Notes: a model not told the origin generated them from the sequence alone. Shown: positions 17,244 to 27,092, counted from the first letter of the stretch. The stretch is 64,000 nt of DNA from Phyllobacteriaceae bacterium (GCA_024742765.1 JANSXT010000004.1:1-64000), one strand, 5' to 3'. Translations and numbers: made by a program.

Positions 17244-18050
17244 GTGCTCGTCATCCGGTCCTTTCTGTTCAATCTGGCCTTTTATGCGAACAATGTCGTC
17301 CAGATGATCTTCTGGACGCCGTTCTATTTTCTCGGCCCGCGCAGCTTTGCCTGGTGGATCGTCCGGTTCTGGTCGCGCACCCATCTGTGGCTGATGAAGG
17401 TGATCGCCGGCACCGACCATGTTGTGCGCGGGCGCGAGAAACTGCCCCGGGGCGGTTACATCATCGCGCCCAAGCACCAGTCAGCATGGGACACGATCGC
17501 CTTCCTGCCCTGGTGGCCGGATCCGATCTACATTCTCAAGCGCGAACTGATGTGGATCCCGTTGTTTGGCTGGTACATTGCGCGCATGAAGATGATCGCC
17601 ATCGATCGCGGCAATCGCGAACAGGCGATCCGGTCGATCAATGCCAGCGCGCAGCGGGCCGTCGAAGATGGGCGCCAGATCATTATCTATCCGGAGGGCA
17701 CGCGCCGGCCGCCGGGCGCCGAGCCGTCCTACAAGAGCGGTATTGCCCACATTTACGACAAGCTGGACGTGCCGGTCGTGCCCATTGCCCACATGGCCGG
17801 CCTTTACTGGCCGCGGCGCAAATTCCTGCGCCATCCGGGACTGATCGAGGTCGAGGTGCTCGATCCGATCCAGCCGGGATTGACCCGATCCGCCTTCATG
17901 GCCGAACTGGAACGGCGAACGGAAGAAGCGTGCGACCGGCTGTTGCTGCGCGCTGTCGAGGGGCCCAACCCGCCGCCCCTGCCGCCATCGGCGCAAGCCC
18001 GGCTCGACGCGATCAGGGCGCGGCAGGCCGCCGATCCAGACGCTGCCTGA
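17244..18050 (+). CDS. plsC: 1-acyl-sn-glycerol-3-phosphate acyltransferase
   Basis: Acylates lysophosphatidic acid to phosphatidic acid at the inner membrane. The HX4D catalytic motif is in PKHQSAWDT (near 76) and the glycerol-phosphate-binding motif is YPEGTRRPPG (near 150). An N-terminal hydrophobic region anchors it. A GTG start is used, as in the track. Its last 38 bases overlap the 3' end of the convergent chaC-like gene. The run ftsEX-ydcF-plsC on one strand looks like an envelope operon. Confidence 0.92.
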   Translation: MLVIRSFLFNLAFYANNVVQMIFWTPFYFLGPRSFAWWIVRFWSRTHLWLMKVIAGTDHVVRGREKLPRGGYIIAPKHQSAWDTIAFLPWWPDPIYILKRELMWIPLFGWYIARMKMIAIDRGNREQAIRSINASAQRAVEDGRQIIIYPEGTRRPPGAEPSYKSGIAHIYDKLDVPVVPIAHMAGLYWPRRKFLRHPGLIEVEVLDPIQPGLTRSAFMAELERRTEEACDRLLLRAVEGPNPPPLPPSAQARLDAIRARQAADPDAA

Positions 18051-18558
18051 TGCCGTCGGCAACCGCTTCGATCCAGCGGTCGCGAATGCCCATCTCGCGC
18101 ATGTGCGCTGCGGTGTTCAGCACATAGTCTTCGTTCGGTCCGGCTTGCCCCACTGCGCCGCACACCCGCTCGATTGCTTCCTCGACCCCAAGTCGTCCGG
18201 CATATTGCTCATGATTGCGGTCGGCGACATAGGTGACCGCTTCGGCGGCCTGACCGTCCGACAGAATGATGCGGCTGCGCCGTTCCTTGTAGACATGGGT
18301 GATCAGTTCGCGTTCGCGCAGATAGGCCATCACTGCGTCCTCGTCATCCGGCATGACGCGAAAGGCAACACCGACACAGGCGCCACCCCGGTCCAGCCCC
18401 ATGACCAGACCAGGCCGTTCGCGCGTGCCGCGATGTTCAAAGGAGCGGATACACAGGCTGCGGTGATAGCCGACCAGCCGCGCACGCCTGCGTTCGGCGA
18501 AGGAAAAGCCCGGTCGCCACATCAATGACGCATAGCCGAATATCCACAATTGGTTCAT
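18013..18558 (-). CDS. ChaC-like gamma-glutamylcyclotransferase
   Basis: A 181-residue protein. The start WIFGYASLMWRPGF is the glycine loop that binds the gamma-glutamyl group, and PNEDYVLNTAAHMREMGIRD is typical of the ChaC branch, which breaks glutathione to 5-oxoproline and Cys-Gly. The likely catalytic Glu lies in NHEQYAGRL or nearby. ATG start. It is convergent with and overlaps plsC. Confidence 0.88.
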   Translation of the reverse strand: MNQLWIFGYASLMWRPGFSFAERRRARLVGYHRSLCIRSFEHRGTRERPGLVMGLDRGGACVGVAFRVMPDDEDAVMAYLRERELITHVYKERRSRIILSDGQAAEAVTYVADRNHEQYAGRLGVEEAIERVCGAVGQAGPNEDYVLNTAAHMREMGIRDRWIEAVADGIRQRLDRRPAAP

Positions 18559-18605
18559 AAGTGCGACGTTCGCTTGGTCGTTGGGGAAAGAAGGTTGCAG
18601 CTAGC

Positions 18606-19619
18606 ATGAGCGGGGCCGGGAAAAAACCGTCTTACAATGCCGGGCGGCGGATCGGCTGGCTGATGACCGCTATCATTGCCGCCATCGTCCTTTATTCCGC
18701 CGGCTGGTTCTGGGCGGCGGACATGGTCGACCGAACGGTGACCGCTTCGGCCAATGACGAGGACGCGTCGCTCCGCTTTTCCTGTCCCGGACAGGATGTG
18801 CGCGGCTTTCCGTTCCGGATCGGCGTCTTTTGCGACGCTTTTGAAGTGGCCGCGGTGGACGGGTCCTTTGCGGCGAGCGGCAACGCCGTGCGCTCGGCCG
18901 CGCAGATCTATGATCTCCGCCGGGTGGTCGCGGAAATCGACAGCCCCGTCACCGTCTACGACGGGACGGGGATGGCCTTTCACTTTGACTGGAGCATGGG
19001 CCGGATCAATGCGGTGGCTGCACCGGTGAACGAACGGATGGTGGCCTTCGAGGCGGATGACATACGCATCGGTCTCGACGGGGTCGGCGAGCTGGCGCGG
19101 GCCGACCGTTTGGGGCTCTTTGCGCGCGAAGCGGGGACGGCCGTGGAAGTGGCGATGCGTCCGCGCGCGCTGACGGTCGATCCGGCGCTGGTTGGCGATC
19201 TTGCGCTGCCGCCGGTCGGGCTCGATGTCGATCTGCGGCTCGAGGACTGGGCGTCCACATGGGCATCCGGCCCTGTTTCCGCCGGGACGGGAATCGTCAA
19301 CCGCGCGGCGCTGCTTCTGACCGATGATCGCGGGGTGATCATCGACGGGCCGTTCAGCCTGTCTGCCGATGGTCTGATCAGCGGCGATTTTACCGTGCGG
19401 ATTGTCGACGTGCCCGGCGTTCTGGCGGCTGCGCGCGATGTGGTTCCGGAGTTCGCGCCGCAGATCGAGACACTTGCGGCCGCGACGCCCCGCCAGGCAT
19501 CCATGCCCGACGACGAACTGTCCCTGTCCTTCACCGTGCGCGAGGGCCGTGTCTTTGCAGGGCTCCTGCCGCTCGGCCGCATTCCGCCGATCCGGCTCGA
19601 CCTGTCGTCAGGTCTGTGA
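18606..19619 (+). CDS. DUF2125 family membrane-anchored protein
   Basis: A 337-residue protein with one N-terminal helix (MTAIIAAIVLYSAGWFWAAD) and a large extracytoplasmic part, matching DUF2125 proteins of alphaproteobacteria. Cysteines in LRFSCPGQDVRGFPFRIGVFCDAF may pair in the periplasm. Function unknown. An ATG following AAGAAGG is preferred over the track's GTG 15 codons upstream. Its end overlaps tyrC by 12 bases, tail to tail. Confidence 0.8.
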   Translation: MSGAGKKPSYNAGRRIGWLMTAIIAAIVLYSAGWFWAADMVDRTVTASANDEDASLRFSCPGQDVRGFPFRIGVFCDAFEVAAVDGSFAASGNAVRSAAQIYDLRRVVAEIDSPVTVYDGTGMAFHFDWSMGRINAVAAPVNERMVAFEADDIRIGLDGVGELARADRLGLFAREAGTAVEVAMRPRALTVDPALVGDLALPPVGLDVDLRLEDWASTWASGPVSAGTGIVNRAALLLTDDRGVIIDGPFSLSADGLISGDFTVRIVDVPGVLAAARDVVPEFAPQIETLAAATPRQASMPDDELSLSFTVREGRVFAGLLPLGRIPPIRLDLSSGL

Positions 19620-20555
19620 CTCACCACGCTTTGCGCTCTGCCGGCCGAAATTGGGCACTTCAACGTCCTGACCGGCCTCGATAATCGATTTGCGGACCTG
19701 CCGGGTGCGGGTGAACAGATCGAACAATTTGTCGCCGTCGGCCCAGCGGATTGCCCGCTGCATCGATGCCAAATCCTCGGAAAAGCGCGCCAGCATTTCG
19801 AGGATCGCTTCCTTGTTGTGCAGGCAGACATCGCGCCACATGGTCGGGTCGGATGCGGCCAGACGCGTGAAGTCGCGAAAGCCGGACGCGGAGTATTTGA
19901 TGACTTCGGATTCGGTGACCGTCTCCATATCCGAGGCGGTGCCGACAATGTTGTAGCTGATCAGTTGCGGCAGGTGCGACACGACGGCAAGAACGCGGTC
20001 GTGATGATCGGGATCCATCTCGTCGACATCGGAGCCGCAGGCGCGCCAGAACGCCGTAAGCTTGTCGAGCGCCGCGGCATCGGTGTCCGGCAACGGCGTC
20101 AGGATGCACCAGCGGTCCTCGAACAGCGTCGCAAACCCGGAATCGGGGCCGGAATATTCCGTGCCGGCGATCGGGTGGCCGGGAATGAAATGGACGCCTT
20201 GGGGAATGTGCGGCGCCATCTGGTCTATGACCGACCGCTTGGTGGACCCGACATCGGTGACAATGGCGCCGGGCTTGAGCGCGCCGGCGATGGATTTGGC
20301 GACCGCACCGGATGCGCCGACCGGGACCGAGACGATGACGAGGTCGGCGCTGTCCACCGCTTCGGCCGCGTCGGTGTGATAGCTGTCGCCAAGCCCGAGC
20401 TCCTCGGCCCGCTGCAATGTCGAAGCGCTGCGCGTTGCGATGGCGATATGGTCCGCCAGCTCTTCCCGGCGGATCACGCGGGCCAGCGACGAGCCGATCA
20501 GGCCGATGCCGATCAGGGCGATCCGGCCGAACAGGGGTTTGGCTTGGTCAGTCAT
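19608..20555 (-). CDS. tyrC: Prephenate/arogenate dehydrogenase
   Basis: Oxidative decarboxylation of prephenate (or arogenate) toward tyrosine. The NAD-binding loop is IALIGIGLIGSSLAR. HFIPGHPIAGTEYSGPDSG near residue 120 carries substrate-binding residues. Length 315 is normal for the single-domain form. It begins two bases after the hisC stop, so chorismate mutase, hisC and tyrC form one operon covering the end of Phe/Tyr synthesis. Confidence 0.92.
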   Translation of the reverse strand: MTDQAKPLFGRIALIGIGLIGSSLARVIRREELADHIAIATRSASTLQRAEELGLGDSYHTDAAEAVDSADLVIVSVPVGASGAVAKSIAGALKPGAIVTDVGSTKRSVIDQMAPHIPQGVHFIPGHPIAGTEYSGPDSGFATLFEDRWCILTPLPDTDAAALDKLTAFWRACGSDVDEMDPDHHDRVLAVVSHLPQLISYNIVGTASDMETVTESEVIKYSASGFRDFTRLAASDPTMWRDVCLHNKEAILEMLARFSEDLASMQRAIRWADGDKLFDLFTRTRQVRKSIIEAGQDVEVPNFGRQSAKRGESQT

Positions 20556-20557
20556 CG

Positions 20558-21667
20558 CTAACGTTTCATGAAGGCGGTCAGCGCCTCGATCACGCCCTCA
20601 TTGGCCTCTTCGGTGCCGATCGTCATACGCAGCGCATTCGGTAGCCCATAAGGGACGACCTGACGCAGCACATAGCCGCGCTCGACCAGCCAGGCATCGG
20701 CGGCGGCAGCGCTGCGGTCCGGATCGTCGTCGGGGAAATGGATGAGCACGAAGTTTCCGACGCTTGGCGTGACATTCAGGCCGAGCGCCTCGAACGCCTC
20801 GGTCAGTTTCGGCAGCCATGTGTCATTGTGCGCGATCGCCCTGTCGATATGGGCGCGGTCGGCGATCGCGGCGGCGCCGGCGGCGATGGCCGGGGCGTTG
20901 ACGTTGAACGGACCACGCACGCGGTTGAGCGCGTCGACGATTTCCGCAGGTCCGTAGAGCCAGCCGATGCGCAGGGCGGCAAGCCCGTGGATCTTGGAGA
21001 AGGTCCGCGTCATCACGACATTGCGGTTGGCCGAGACCAGCTCGATCCCCGAGGCATAATCGTTGCGCCGGACATATTCGGCATAGGCAGCATCGAGCAC
21101 AAGAACGACATGCGGCGGCAGGCCCGCATGCAGGCGCCGGACTTCGGCGTCGGACAAATAGGTGCCCGTCGGGTTGTTGGGATTGGCCAGAAAGACGATC
21201 TTGGTGCGTTCGGTGACGGCAGAGAGAATGGCGTCCACGTCGGCCCGGTGGTCGGTCTCCGGCACGGTGACGGGTGTGCCGCCGGCGGCCAAAATCTGGA
21301 TCTTGTAGACGAGGAAGCCGTGCTCGGAAAAAACCCCCTCATCGCTGGGTCCGATATAGATCGATGCCAGAAGGCCGAGCAGTTCGTCCGAGCCGTTCGA
21401 GCATACGATGTTGTCCGGGTTGAGCCCGTGCGCGTCGGCAATCGCCGTGCGCAGCGCTGTGGACGATCCGTCCGGATAGATTTCCAAATTCTCGGCCGCG
21501 CGTTTGTAGGCCTCGATGGCAGCCGGACTTGCGCCGAGCGGTGTCTCGTTGGACGACAGCTTGTGCAGCCTGACGCCCGGGGCGGCCTTGTCACGGCCCG
21601 GCACATAGGCGGCGATCTGCATCACGCCTTCATTGGGCTGCGGTATCGAGCGGTCTGGTCGGGTCAT
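20558..21667 (-). CDS. hisC: Histidinol-phosphate/aromatic aminotransferase
   Basis: A 369-residue PLP aminotransferase of class [22 protein letters not shown] opens the domain, [15 protein letters not shown] binds the cofactor region, and the PLP lysine lies in [16 protein letters not shown] (near 228). HisC paralogues next to tyrC typically transaminate prephenate or arylpyruvates besides histidinol phosphate. Context therefore favours an aromatic role here. [10 protein letters not shown] is used as start; its ATG overlaps the stop of the chorismate mutase gene. Confidence 0.9.
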   Translation of the reverse strand: MTRPDRSIPQPNEGVMQIAAYVPGRDKAAPGVRLHKLSSNETPLGASPAAIEAYKRAAENLEIYPDGSSTALRTAIADAHGLNPDNIVCSNGSDELLGLLASIYIGPSDEGVFSEHGFLVYKIQILAAGGTPVTVPETDHRADVDAILSAVTERTKIVFLANPNNPTGTYLSDAEVRRLHAGLPPHVVLVLDAAYAEYVRRNDYASGIELVSANRNVVMTRTFSKIHGLAALRIGWLYGPAEIVDALNRVRGPFNVNAPAIAAGAAAIADRAHIDRAIAHNDTWLPKLTEAFEALGLNVTPSVGNFVLIHFPDDDPDRSAAAADAWLVERGYVLRQVVPYGLPNALRMTIGTEEANEGVIEALTAFMKR

Positions 21668-22452
21668 GCTGAACTGTCCATGGCTTGCGCGGGCGCGAAA
21701 TAGCCCCCGGCGGCGCGGATGTCGAGCAAATCGTGCGGTGCGCTGCCGCCAGCGGGAATAGCGATCAGGGCGCGTTCGCTTGCCGAGCCGGGCCTGATAA
21801 CCTCGCCGCCGGTCCATTGGTCGAGCGTGTTCTTGCTTTTGACAAGTCCGGTATAGAGCCGCATGTCGAACGGAACTGGGTCGGACAGGGGCGGCGACAG
21901 GACGAACGCGTCGACCGTCGGAAACGGCACGTCGGCAACCGGAAGGCGCGCCATCACCGACAAGCCGCCCGACGAATCGAGCCCGTCCCACCAGGCGCCC
22001 GCGCCTTCGAGCGATACGATGACGAGCGCATTCTGTTCGACAATCGCCGCGTCCATCGCGCCGGCCGCGTCCCCGTGTTCCTCGATGGCGACCGTGAAAC
22101 CGAACTGGAACCGCGCCATGTCGCGCATTGTCGCGGCTTCCGCGCCGCCGACCAGATGAACGCGATAGGGCGCCTGAAGCCAGGTGAAGGTCGAGATGAT
22201 CTCACGCCAGACATGGACGATCATCGACAGCGGCACCGAGCCGGAATGCCGTTCGGCCAGGATGCGCATCATCTGCGCCTCGCGACCGGGCCGGAAGGCG
22301 GCGCCCTTGGCCTGGTCGGCGCCCTTGATGCGGATCAGTTCGTCGATCACGCCGGCGCGCTGCATCAAGAGCCCGTGCATGGATTCGTCGACCGCGTCGA
22401 TCTTGGCGCGCAATTCTGTCAGGCGCTGCGGATTGGGAGGCGTTTGGGCCAT
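21664..22452 (-). CDS. Chorismate mutase with C-terminal extension
   Basis: A 262-residue protein. The first 95 residues form an AroQ-type mutase: [33 protein letters not shown], then [12 protein letters not shown]. It converts chorismate to prephenate. The rest (about 165 residues) is not a recognisable prephenate dehydratase domain (no clear TRF motif); it may be a divergent regulatory or small-molecule-binding domain. The start [10 protein letters not shown] is chosen over the track start. It overlaps hisC by four bases. Confidence 0.85.
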   Translation of the reverse strand: MAQTPPNPQRLTELRAKIDAVDESMHGLLMQRAGVIDELIRIKGADQAKGAAFRPGREAQMMRILAERHSGSVPLSMIVHVWREIISTFTWLQAPYRVHLVGGAEAATMRDMARFQFGFTVAIEEHGDAAGAMDAAIVEQNALVIVSLEGAGAWWDGLDSSGGLSVMARLPVADVPFPTVDAFVLSPPLSDPVPFDMRLYTGLVKSKNTLDQWTGGEVIRPGSASERALIAIPAGGSAPHDLLDIRAAGGYFAPAQAMDSSA

Positions 22453-22516
22453 GAGTGTTCGGTCTCGTCGTGTCGCGAAGTCATAGTCTCGCGATCCGGC
22501 AATTGCAAAACCGGCG

Positions 22517-23263
22517 TCAGCCCTCGACCTCGCGTCCGGCGACGGTCCCTTGCGGCGCCAGAGCCGGCACAAAGACGCGGCGCGACTGGCGTTCAGCGAC
22601 GGGCAGGCCTTGATAAAGCCGCTTCTGGGCTTCGATTACCAGAACGCCCCCGAAGACCGGCCAGAGCCGCAGGCCCCATGCCTCGAGCCGGGTCGACAGA
22701 CGCAAGGCGAGAAAGCGCCGCGAGGGAGGAAAGAACAGCGCTTCGGTTTCGGCGGTCATGGTGAAATTGGCGTCGCGCAGCAGCTTGACCAATTGACCGC
22801 GGGAGAACGGCCGGCCATTGCCGAACGGTGTCTGCTCGATCTGCGCCCAGACGCCGCGCCGGTTGGGCACGACGATGACGAGGCGGCCATTGGGCGCCAG
22901 AACGCGCCAGATCTCCATCAGCGTTTCGCGCGGGCTTTCGGCATGTTCAAGCGCATGAACCAGCAGCATCCGATCAATCGAGGAATCGGGCAGCGGCAAT
23001 TCCTCGTCAAAGACGAGCGCGGTCTTCGACGGTCCGGTGCGCGGCCAGCGGGCGGCCCCCTGGGCCGCAAGCATGAAGGCGAGCGTGCGTTCGGTGTCGG
23101 GCTCGAAACGATCGAGCCATGGCCGTGTGTGACCCAGACCGACCAGCCGCTCATTGGGCATCGGCTTCCAGATGCGCGACAGGGCGAGGCCAATGGCGCG
23201 GCTCGTGCGCTTGCCAAGCGCCGAATGGTAAAAGGCGCGCAGTTCGACAATGTCGGTATGCAT
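22517..23263 (-). CDS. SAM-dependent methyltransferase (class I)
   Basis: A 248-residue protein with a weak methyltransferase-11 fold. LPLPDSSIDRMLLVHALEHAESP is the post-motif II region and EIWRVLAPNGRLVIVVPNR is motif III. The usual glycine-rich motif I is poorly conserved, so SAM binding may be altered. It is 64 bases upstream of the chorismate mutase gene on the same strand, and divergent from gloB. Substrate unknown. Confidence 0.82.
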   Translation of the reverse strand: MHTDIVELRAFYHSALGKRTSRAIGLALSRIWKPMPNERLVGLGHTRPWLDRFEPDTERTLAFMLAAQGAARWPRTGPSKTALVFDEELPLPDSSIDRMLLVHALEHAESPRETLMEIWRVLAPNGRLVIVVPNRRGVWAQIEQTPFGNGRPFSRGQLVKLLRDANFTMTAETEALFFPPSRRFLALRLSTRLEAWGLRLWPVFGGVLVIEAQKRLYQGLPVAERQSRRVFVPALAPQGTVAGREVEG

Positions 23264-23349
23264 GGTTCGGCGCGACCCCTCGCATTGACGCGGCGCCAGA
23301 AAACCGCATTTGTGCGGTCAGGGCAACGCGGATCGGAAGGACATGCAAC

Positions 23350-24114
23350 ATGATCGAGATCGAACAGTTTTCCTGCCTGTCCGACAATTTCGGCGTTCTG
23401 GTGCATGATGCGAAGACCGGGCGCACGGTTTCGATCGATGCGCCGGAGGCCGCTGCCATCGAAACGGCCCTTTCGCGGCGGGGCTGGGCGCTGACCGACA
23501 TTCTGGTCACGCACAAGCATTTCGATCACATTGACGGTCTCAAGCCGCTCAAGGAGGCCTATGGCTGCACGATCACCGGCCCCAAGGCCGAAGCGGACGC
23601 GATCGGCATGCTCGATGAAGAACTGGTCGAAGGCGATGTGTACGAGGCCGGGTCCATGGTGTTTTCGGTGATCGAAACGCCGGGCCACACACTGGGCCAG
23701 ATCAACTACCACTGCCCGCAGGCCAATGCGCTCTTTGCCGGCGATACGTTGTTCTCGCTGGGATGCGGTCGGCTGTTCGAGGGCAGCGCCGCCGACATGT
23801 TCGCCTCGCTCGAAAAGCTCAAGGTCCTGCCGCCGCAGACGCATCTTTACTGCGGTCACGAATACACAAGGGCCAATGCGGCCTTCGCGCTGTCTGTCGA
23901 TCCGGACAATGATGCGCTGAAAGTCCGCGCCGATCAGGTGGAGGCGCTCCGTGCCGAAGGCTTGCCGACATTGCCGGTCACGCTGGAGCGCGAACTCGCC
24001 ACCAATCCGTTCCTGCGAACAGACGATGCGGGCATTCGCAAGCAACTGGACATGGATGTCGCCGACGATGTCGCCGTTTTCGCCGAATTGCGGGCGCGCA
24101 AGGACCGCTTCTGA
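23350..24114 (+). CDS. gloB: Hydroxyacylglutathione hydrolase (glyoxalase II)
   Basis: Hydrolyses S-lactoylglutathione to lactate and glutathione in methylglyoxal detoxification. The binuclear metal motif is VTHKHFDHIDG (near 55), followed by ETPGHTLGQINYH, LFAGDTLFSLGCGRLFEG and YCGHEYTRANAAFA, which gives the full His/Asp metal set and the C-terminal glutathione-binding part. Length 254 is typical. The ATG is far inside the track ORF, where homology starts. Confidence 0.95.
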   Translation: MIEIEQFSCLSDNFGVLVHDAKTGRTVSIDAPEAAAIETALSRRGWALTDILVTHKHFDHIDGLKPLKEAYGCTITGPKAEADAIGMLDEELVEGDVYEAGSMVFSVIETPGHTLGQINYHCPQANALFAGDTLFSLGCGRLFEGSAADMFASLEKLKVLPPQTHLYCGHEYTRANAAFALSVDPDNDALKVRADQVEALRAEGLPTLPVTLERELATNPFLRTDDAGIRKQLDMDVADDVAVFAELRARKDRF

Positions 24115-24116
24115 AT

Positions 24117-24767
24117 TCAGATGAAGGCCGACAGGATCAGGGTCTGCGCTGCGACATAGAGCACCCAGATCGACGGGCCGGTGACCGTGCGCCTTGCCGC
24201 GTTGTCGGGCGCGATCACGAACTTTTCCATGCCGAGGATGGCGTCCGATGCCATGAACAGCACGGCGCCCGCAATGACCAGCCAGGAGCCTGTCAGCAAT
24301 GCGGTCACGCCCATCGCAAGGATGGCTCCGACATAGGCCATGACCGGCCAGCGCAGTGGGCCGGCATGGCGAAACAGGATCCGGCCCAGGATGATTGCAA
24401 CTGTGACCATCGCGGCTCCAATCGGCCAGGAAAGGGCCGGCATGTCGGTGAAGCGGCTTTGAGCGAACAGCAGGACGTAGATCACATGTCCAGTGAGAAA
24501 GGCGATCAGACCTGCAAGAAACGTGATGTCCGGCCGGTCGTCACCATCGGAGGCGGGGCGTGCGAAGGCCAAAAGCAGATCGCCCAGCGCACACAGAATG
24601 AGCGCGGCGACCAGAAGCATGGGCGCACCGGCCATCGACGCCACGATGGCAAACAATGTTACCGGAACCGTTTTGACGATCGCGCGGGCGATGACGGCGC
24701 GCCCCTGCGGCATGAACAGATAGCCGACGGCGCATGCCAAGGCGACGAGGAGCAGGCCTTGCGTCAT
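24117..24767 (-). CDS. YhhN/TMEM86 family membrane protein (lysoplasmalogenase-like)
   Basis: A 216-residue protein with about eight hydrophobic segments. ALILCALGDLLLAFA with its Asp and LFMASDAILGMEKF near the C-terminus are family hallmarks with the conserved acidic residues. Eukaryotic and Legionella members hydrolyse lysoplasmalogens; the role here is open. Its start overlaps the stop of the upstream EamA gene by four bases, and it ends three bases from the convergent gloB stop. Confidence 0.85.
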   Translation of the reverse strand: MTQGLLLVALACAVGYLFMPQGRAVIARAIVKTVPVTLFAIVASMAGAPMLLVAALILCALGDLLLAFARPASDGDDRPDITFLAGLIAFLTGHVIYVLLFAQSRFTDMPALSWPIGAAMVTVAIILGRILFRHAGPLRWPVMAYVGAILAMGVTALLTGSWLVIAGAVLFMASDAILGMEKFVIAPDNAARRTVTGPSIWVLYVAAQTLILSAFI

Positions 24768-25693
24768 GGCGCGCTCCGCCGGCCGATGGTCGATAGGGCT
24801 GCCAGAAGGGCGCCGGCTGTGATCAGAACGCAGGCAACTAGAACCGGCCAGCCGGCGTCGGCCCGTCCGGCAGCGATGAGGATGAGCGTCGACAGAAGAG
24901 GGGCGGCATAGCTGGACGTGCCGACGAGCTGTATGTCGCCGTGCTTGACGCCATGGTCCCAGACATAGAAGGCCGCGCCGACCGGCAAAAGGCCGAGGCC
25001 GATGACGGCCAGCCATTGCGTCGCATCGAGCGGCCAGACGGCGGTTTCGCGCTCAAACAGCCACCAACAGAGTGTCGAAAGCAGCATTGCGACCGCGCAA
25101 AAGACGATGACGGCCGATGTCGGAACGGCCGCAAAGCGCCGGGCGATCAGCGAATAGCCGGCCCATGTGAATGCGGCGGCGAAGGCCAGCGCATAGCCAT
25201 CGACAAACCGGGGATCGATGGAAAGCGACGTGCCGCGCGTGACGATCAGTGCCGCGCCGGAAAAGCCCATAAGGGCGCCGGCAATGTGATACCAGCGCAG
25301 TTTTTCACCGGGCAGGAGCGCGCTGCCGACGACGATGAGAAGCGGCCAAAGATAGGCGATCAGGCTCGCCTCTACGGCCGGCGCCGCCTTCAGGGCGGCG
25401 AAATAGAGTGCGTGGTAGCCGAACAGGCCGATGCTGCCGAGCCCATAGGCGAGCCATTGCCCGTTTGCCGGCAACAGGCTCTGCCGGTTCCGGCGCGATG
25501 CGTGCCACAAAAGCCCGACGAGCGTCCCGACGGCAAAGCTGATGGCCGCGGTCTGGAAGGGCGGCATGGCGCCGGTGGCATCGGTCAAGAGCGCCAGAAA
25601 ACCCCACATGACGACCGCAAGGAACCCGGCCAGCGTCGCCAGATTGCGATGCCGGGATGAAGCAGGTCGAGTTGTGGGGCTGGCTGCGTCCAT
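24764..25693 (-). CDS. EamA/DMT family exporter (YddG-like)
   Basis: A 309-residue protein with ten predicted helices and two EamA repeats. FQTAAISFAVGTLVGLLW and VEASLIAYLWPLLIVVGSALL belong to repeat one; TSSYAAPLLSTLILI to repeat two. The pattern is reminiscent of YddG, an aromatic amino-acid exporter, but the substrate is not established. It overlaps the YhhN gene. A GC hairpin between it and the DUF3108 gene upstream could partly separate their transcription. Confidence 0.85.
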   Translation of the reverse strand: MDAASPTTRPASSRHRNLATLAGFLAVVMWGFLALLTDATGAMPPFQTAAISFAVGTLVGLLWHASRRNRQSLLPANGQWLAYGLGSIGLFGYHALYFAALKAAPAVEASLIAYLWPLLIVVGSALLPGEKLRWYHIAGALMGFSGAALIVTRGTSLSIDPRFVDGYALAFAAAFTWAGYSLIARRFAAVPTSAVIVFCAVAMLLSTLCWWLFERETAVWPLDATQWLAVIGLGLLPVGAAFYVWDHGVKHGDIQLVGTSSYAAPLLSTLILIAAGRADAGWPVLVACVLITAGALLAALSTIGRRSAP

Positions 25694-25717
25694 GCCCCGC
25701 CGTTTCGGGGCGGGCGG

Positions 25718-26500
25718 TCAGTTTGTCAATTGTTCAAAGCGCGTGGCGGTGACATTGACCGTGGCGCCGTCGATCTTCACGCGTGCCTTGACCGGCGCAT
25801 AAAGGCCGGTTTGGCCGACCGGAGCGAAACTGATCTCGATGCGGCCCTTGTCGCGCATCCAGTTGATCTCGCGCTTGGAGCGGTTGAAACCGGCAATCGG
25901 CACGAATTGGGCCCGGCAGGTAACGGCATCGCCGCTAAAGCCCTTGGCCGAAAACGGGATGGTCCGCAGATAACTCATCTTCAGATCGGCCCGCAGCGCT
26001 CCCGAGAATGTGCTGATCGTGCGGGCGCAGACCTGCCGCAAGGACGGTGCGGGAACCAGCATGGCGCCGATCGGATCGAGGACGCCGGACAGTTGCGCCG
26101 GCGTCGGTTCGATCCAGTCATCGCCCTTGGAGACGTTAGGCGTGTTGCTGGCCGAGGTGACCCTGCCGCCCGAAAAGGCGATCACGGTGCGCTTGTCGCG
26201 GCCATTGTCGGTGTAGCGGACATCGAAATTGCCCGACTGGACGTTGCCGCCGGCGATCGCGCCCGAGGCGTTGAGCGTGCCCGCCGTGGTGGTGAACAGC
26301 CGCGCCACGCCGCGGGCGCGCATGGTGGCGTTGACCGTGTAGCTGCTGGTGTCGATTGTCGACTGGAAGCTTGTGGAGGCGATGCGCAGGCCAAAGGCGG
26401 ATACGGAATATTCCGATGCATAATTGGCCGCTTTCACGGGCTGTGTGCTGATGGTGGTTGCGGCCAGCGCGGCCAATGCGGCGGTGACGATGCGTCGCAT
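25718..26500 (-). CDS. DUF3108 exported protein
   Basis: A 260-residue protein with a signal peptide (VTAALAALAATTISTQPVKAANY, cleavage near KAA). The mature part is beta-rich, starting YASEYSVSAFGLRIASTSFQ, as in DUF3108. Mid-protein GVLDPIGAMLVPA and a late KARVKIDGATV are typical. Function unknown; periplasmic or outer-membrane associated. It is divergent from rpmB. Confidence 0.82.
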   Translation of the reverse strand: MRRIVTAALAALAATTISTQPVKAANYASEYSVSAFGLRIASTSFQSTIDTSSYTVNATMRARGVARLFTTTAGTLNASGAIAGGNVQSGNFDVRYTDNGRDKRTVIAFSGGRVTSASNTPNVSKGDDWIEPTPAQLSGVLDPIGAMLVPAPSLRQVCARTISTFSGALRADLKMSYLRTIPFSAKGFSGDAVTCRAQFVPIAGFNRSKREINWMRDKGRIEISFAPVGQTGLYAPVKARVKIDGATVNVTATRFEQLTN

Positions 26501-26611
26501 GAATATGGTCCCGTTCCTTTACTGTCCCTTCGGCCTTGCTGGGTCAGCAATATGCCGATTGTGTGGACGGATATGGCGCCGGCATGCTGAATGGCGGCTG
26601 AACGAACGGCA

Positions 26612-26640
26612 TTGACGGCCAGCCGCGCAAACACTATAGA
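26612..26640 (+). promoter_or_regulatory. Sigma-70 promoter of rpmB
   Basis: TTGACG, 17 bases, TATAGA. It is among the best promoter matches in the window. A transcript from here would give rpmB a leader of about 110 bases. Confidence 0.6.
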
Positions 26641-26759
26641 GCGGCGACTTTTCCGCAATGCGCCAGGTCCATTGCCGCATCCGGTTTCCGGAATTGGGGC
26701 GTCTGGGCCGTTTTGCGCTGCCGGACCCGACAATTGCAAGACGATCGAAGGTGAATCCC

Positions 26760-27056
26760 ATGTCGCGCGCATGCGAACTGACGAACAAGGCGGTCATGGC
26801 CGGCAACAATGTCAGCCACGCCAACAACAAGACCCGCCGCCGCTTCCTGCCCAATCTGTGCCAAGTGACGCTGATGAGCGAAACGCTGGGCGAAAAGTTC
26901 CGCCTGCGTGTCTCCGCTGCTGCCCTGCGCTCGGTCGAGCATCGCGGCGGTCTCGATGCCTATCTGGCCAAGGCAAAGCCCGCCGAACTGTCGCAGCGTG
27001 CGCGCCTGATCAAGCGCCGCATTGCGCAGAAGCAGGCCGAAGGCGCACAGGCGTAA
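26760..27056 (+). CDS. rpmB: 50S ribosomal protein L28
   Basis: A 98-residue basic ribosomal protein. [20 protein letters not shown] and [13 protein letters not shown] are the L28 signature, and the C-terminus is long as in alphaproteobacteria. The ATG lies inside a longer track ORF and is preceded by GAAGGTGA. No L33 gene (rpmG) follows; the next gene is a queuosine-precursor transporter. Confidence 0.97.
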   Translation: MSRACELTNKAVMAGNNVSHANNKTRRRFLPNLCQVTLMSETLGEKFRLRVSAAALRSVEHRGGLDAYLAKAKPAELSQRARLIKRRIAQKQAEGAQA

Positions 27057-27069
27057 AGCCAGTTTCATC

Positions 27070-27092
27070 GCCGGCCTGTCGTGGGCCGGCTT
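27070..27092 (+). terminator. GC hairpin after rpmB
   Basis: GCCGGCC and GGCCGGC form a seven-pair stem with a seven-base loop, 13 bases after the rpmB stop. Only two T residues follow, so it is at best a weak terminator. Confidence 0.4.

Noticed and set aside
27070-27092. GC hairpin as part of the preQ1 aptamer
   Set aside because: It lies upstream of the proposed pseudoknot and is explained as a weak rpmB terminator.
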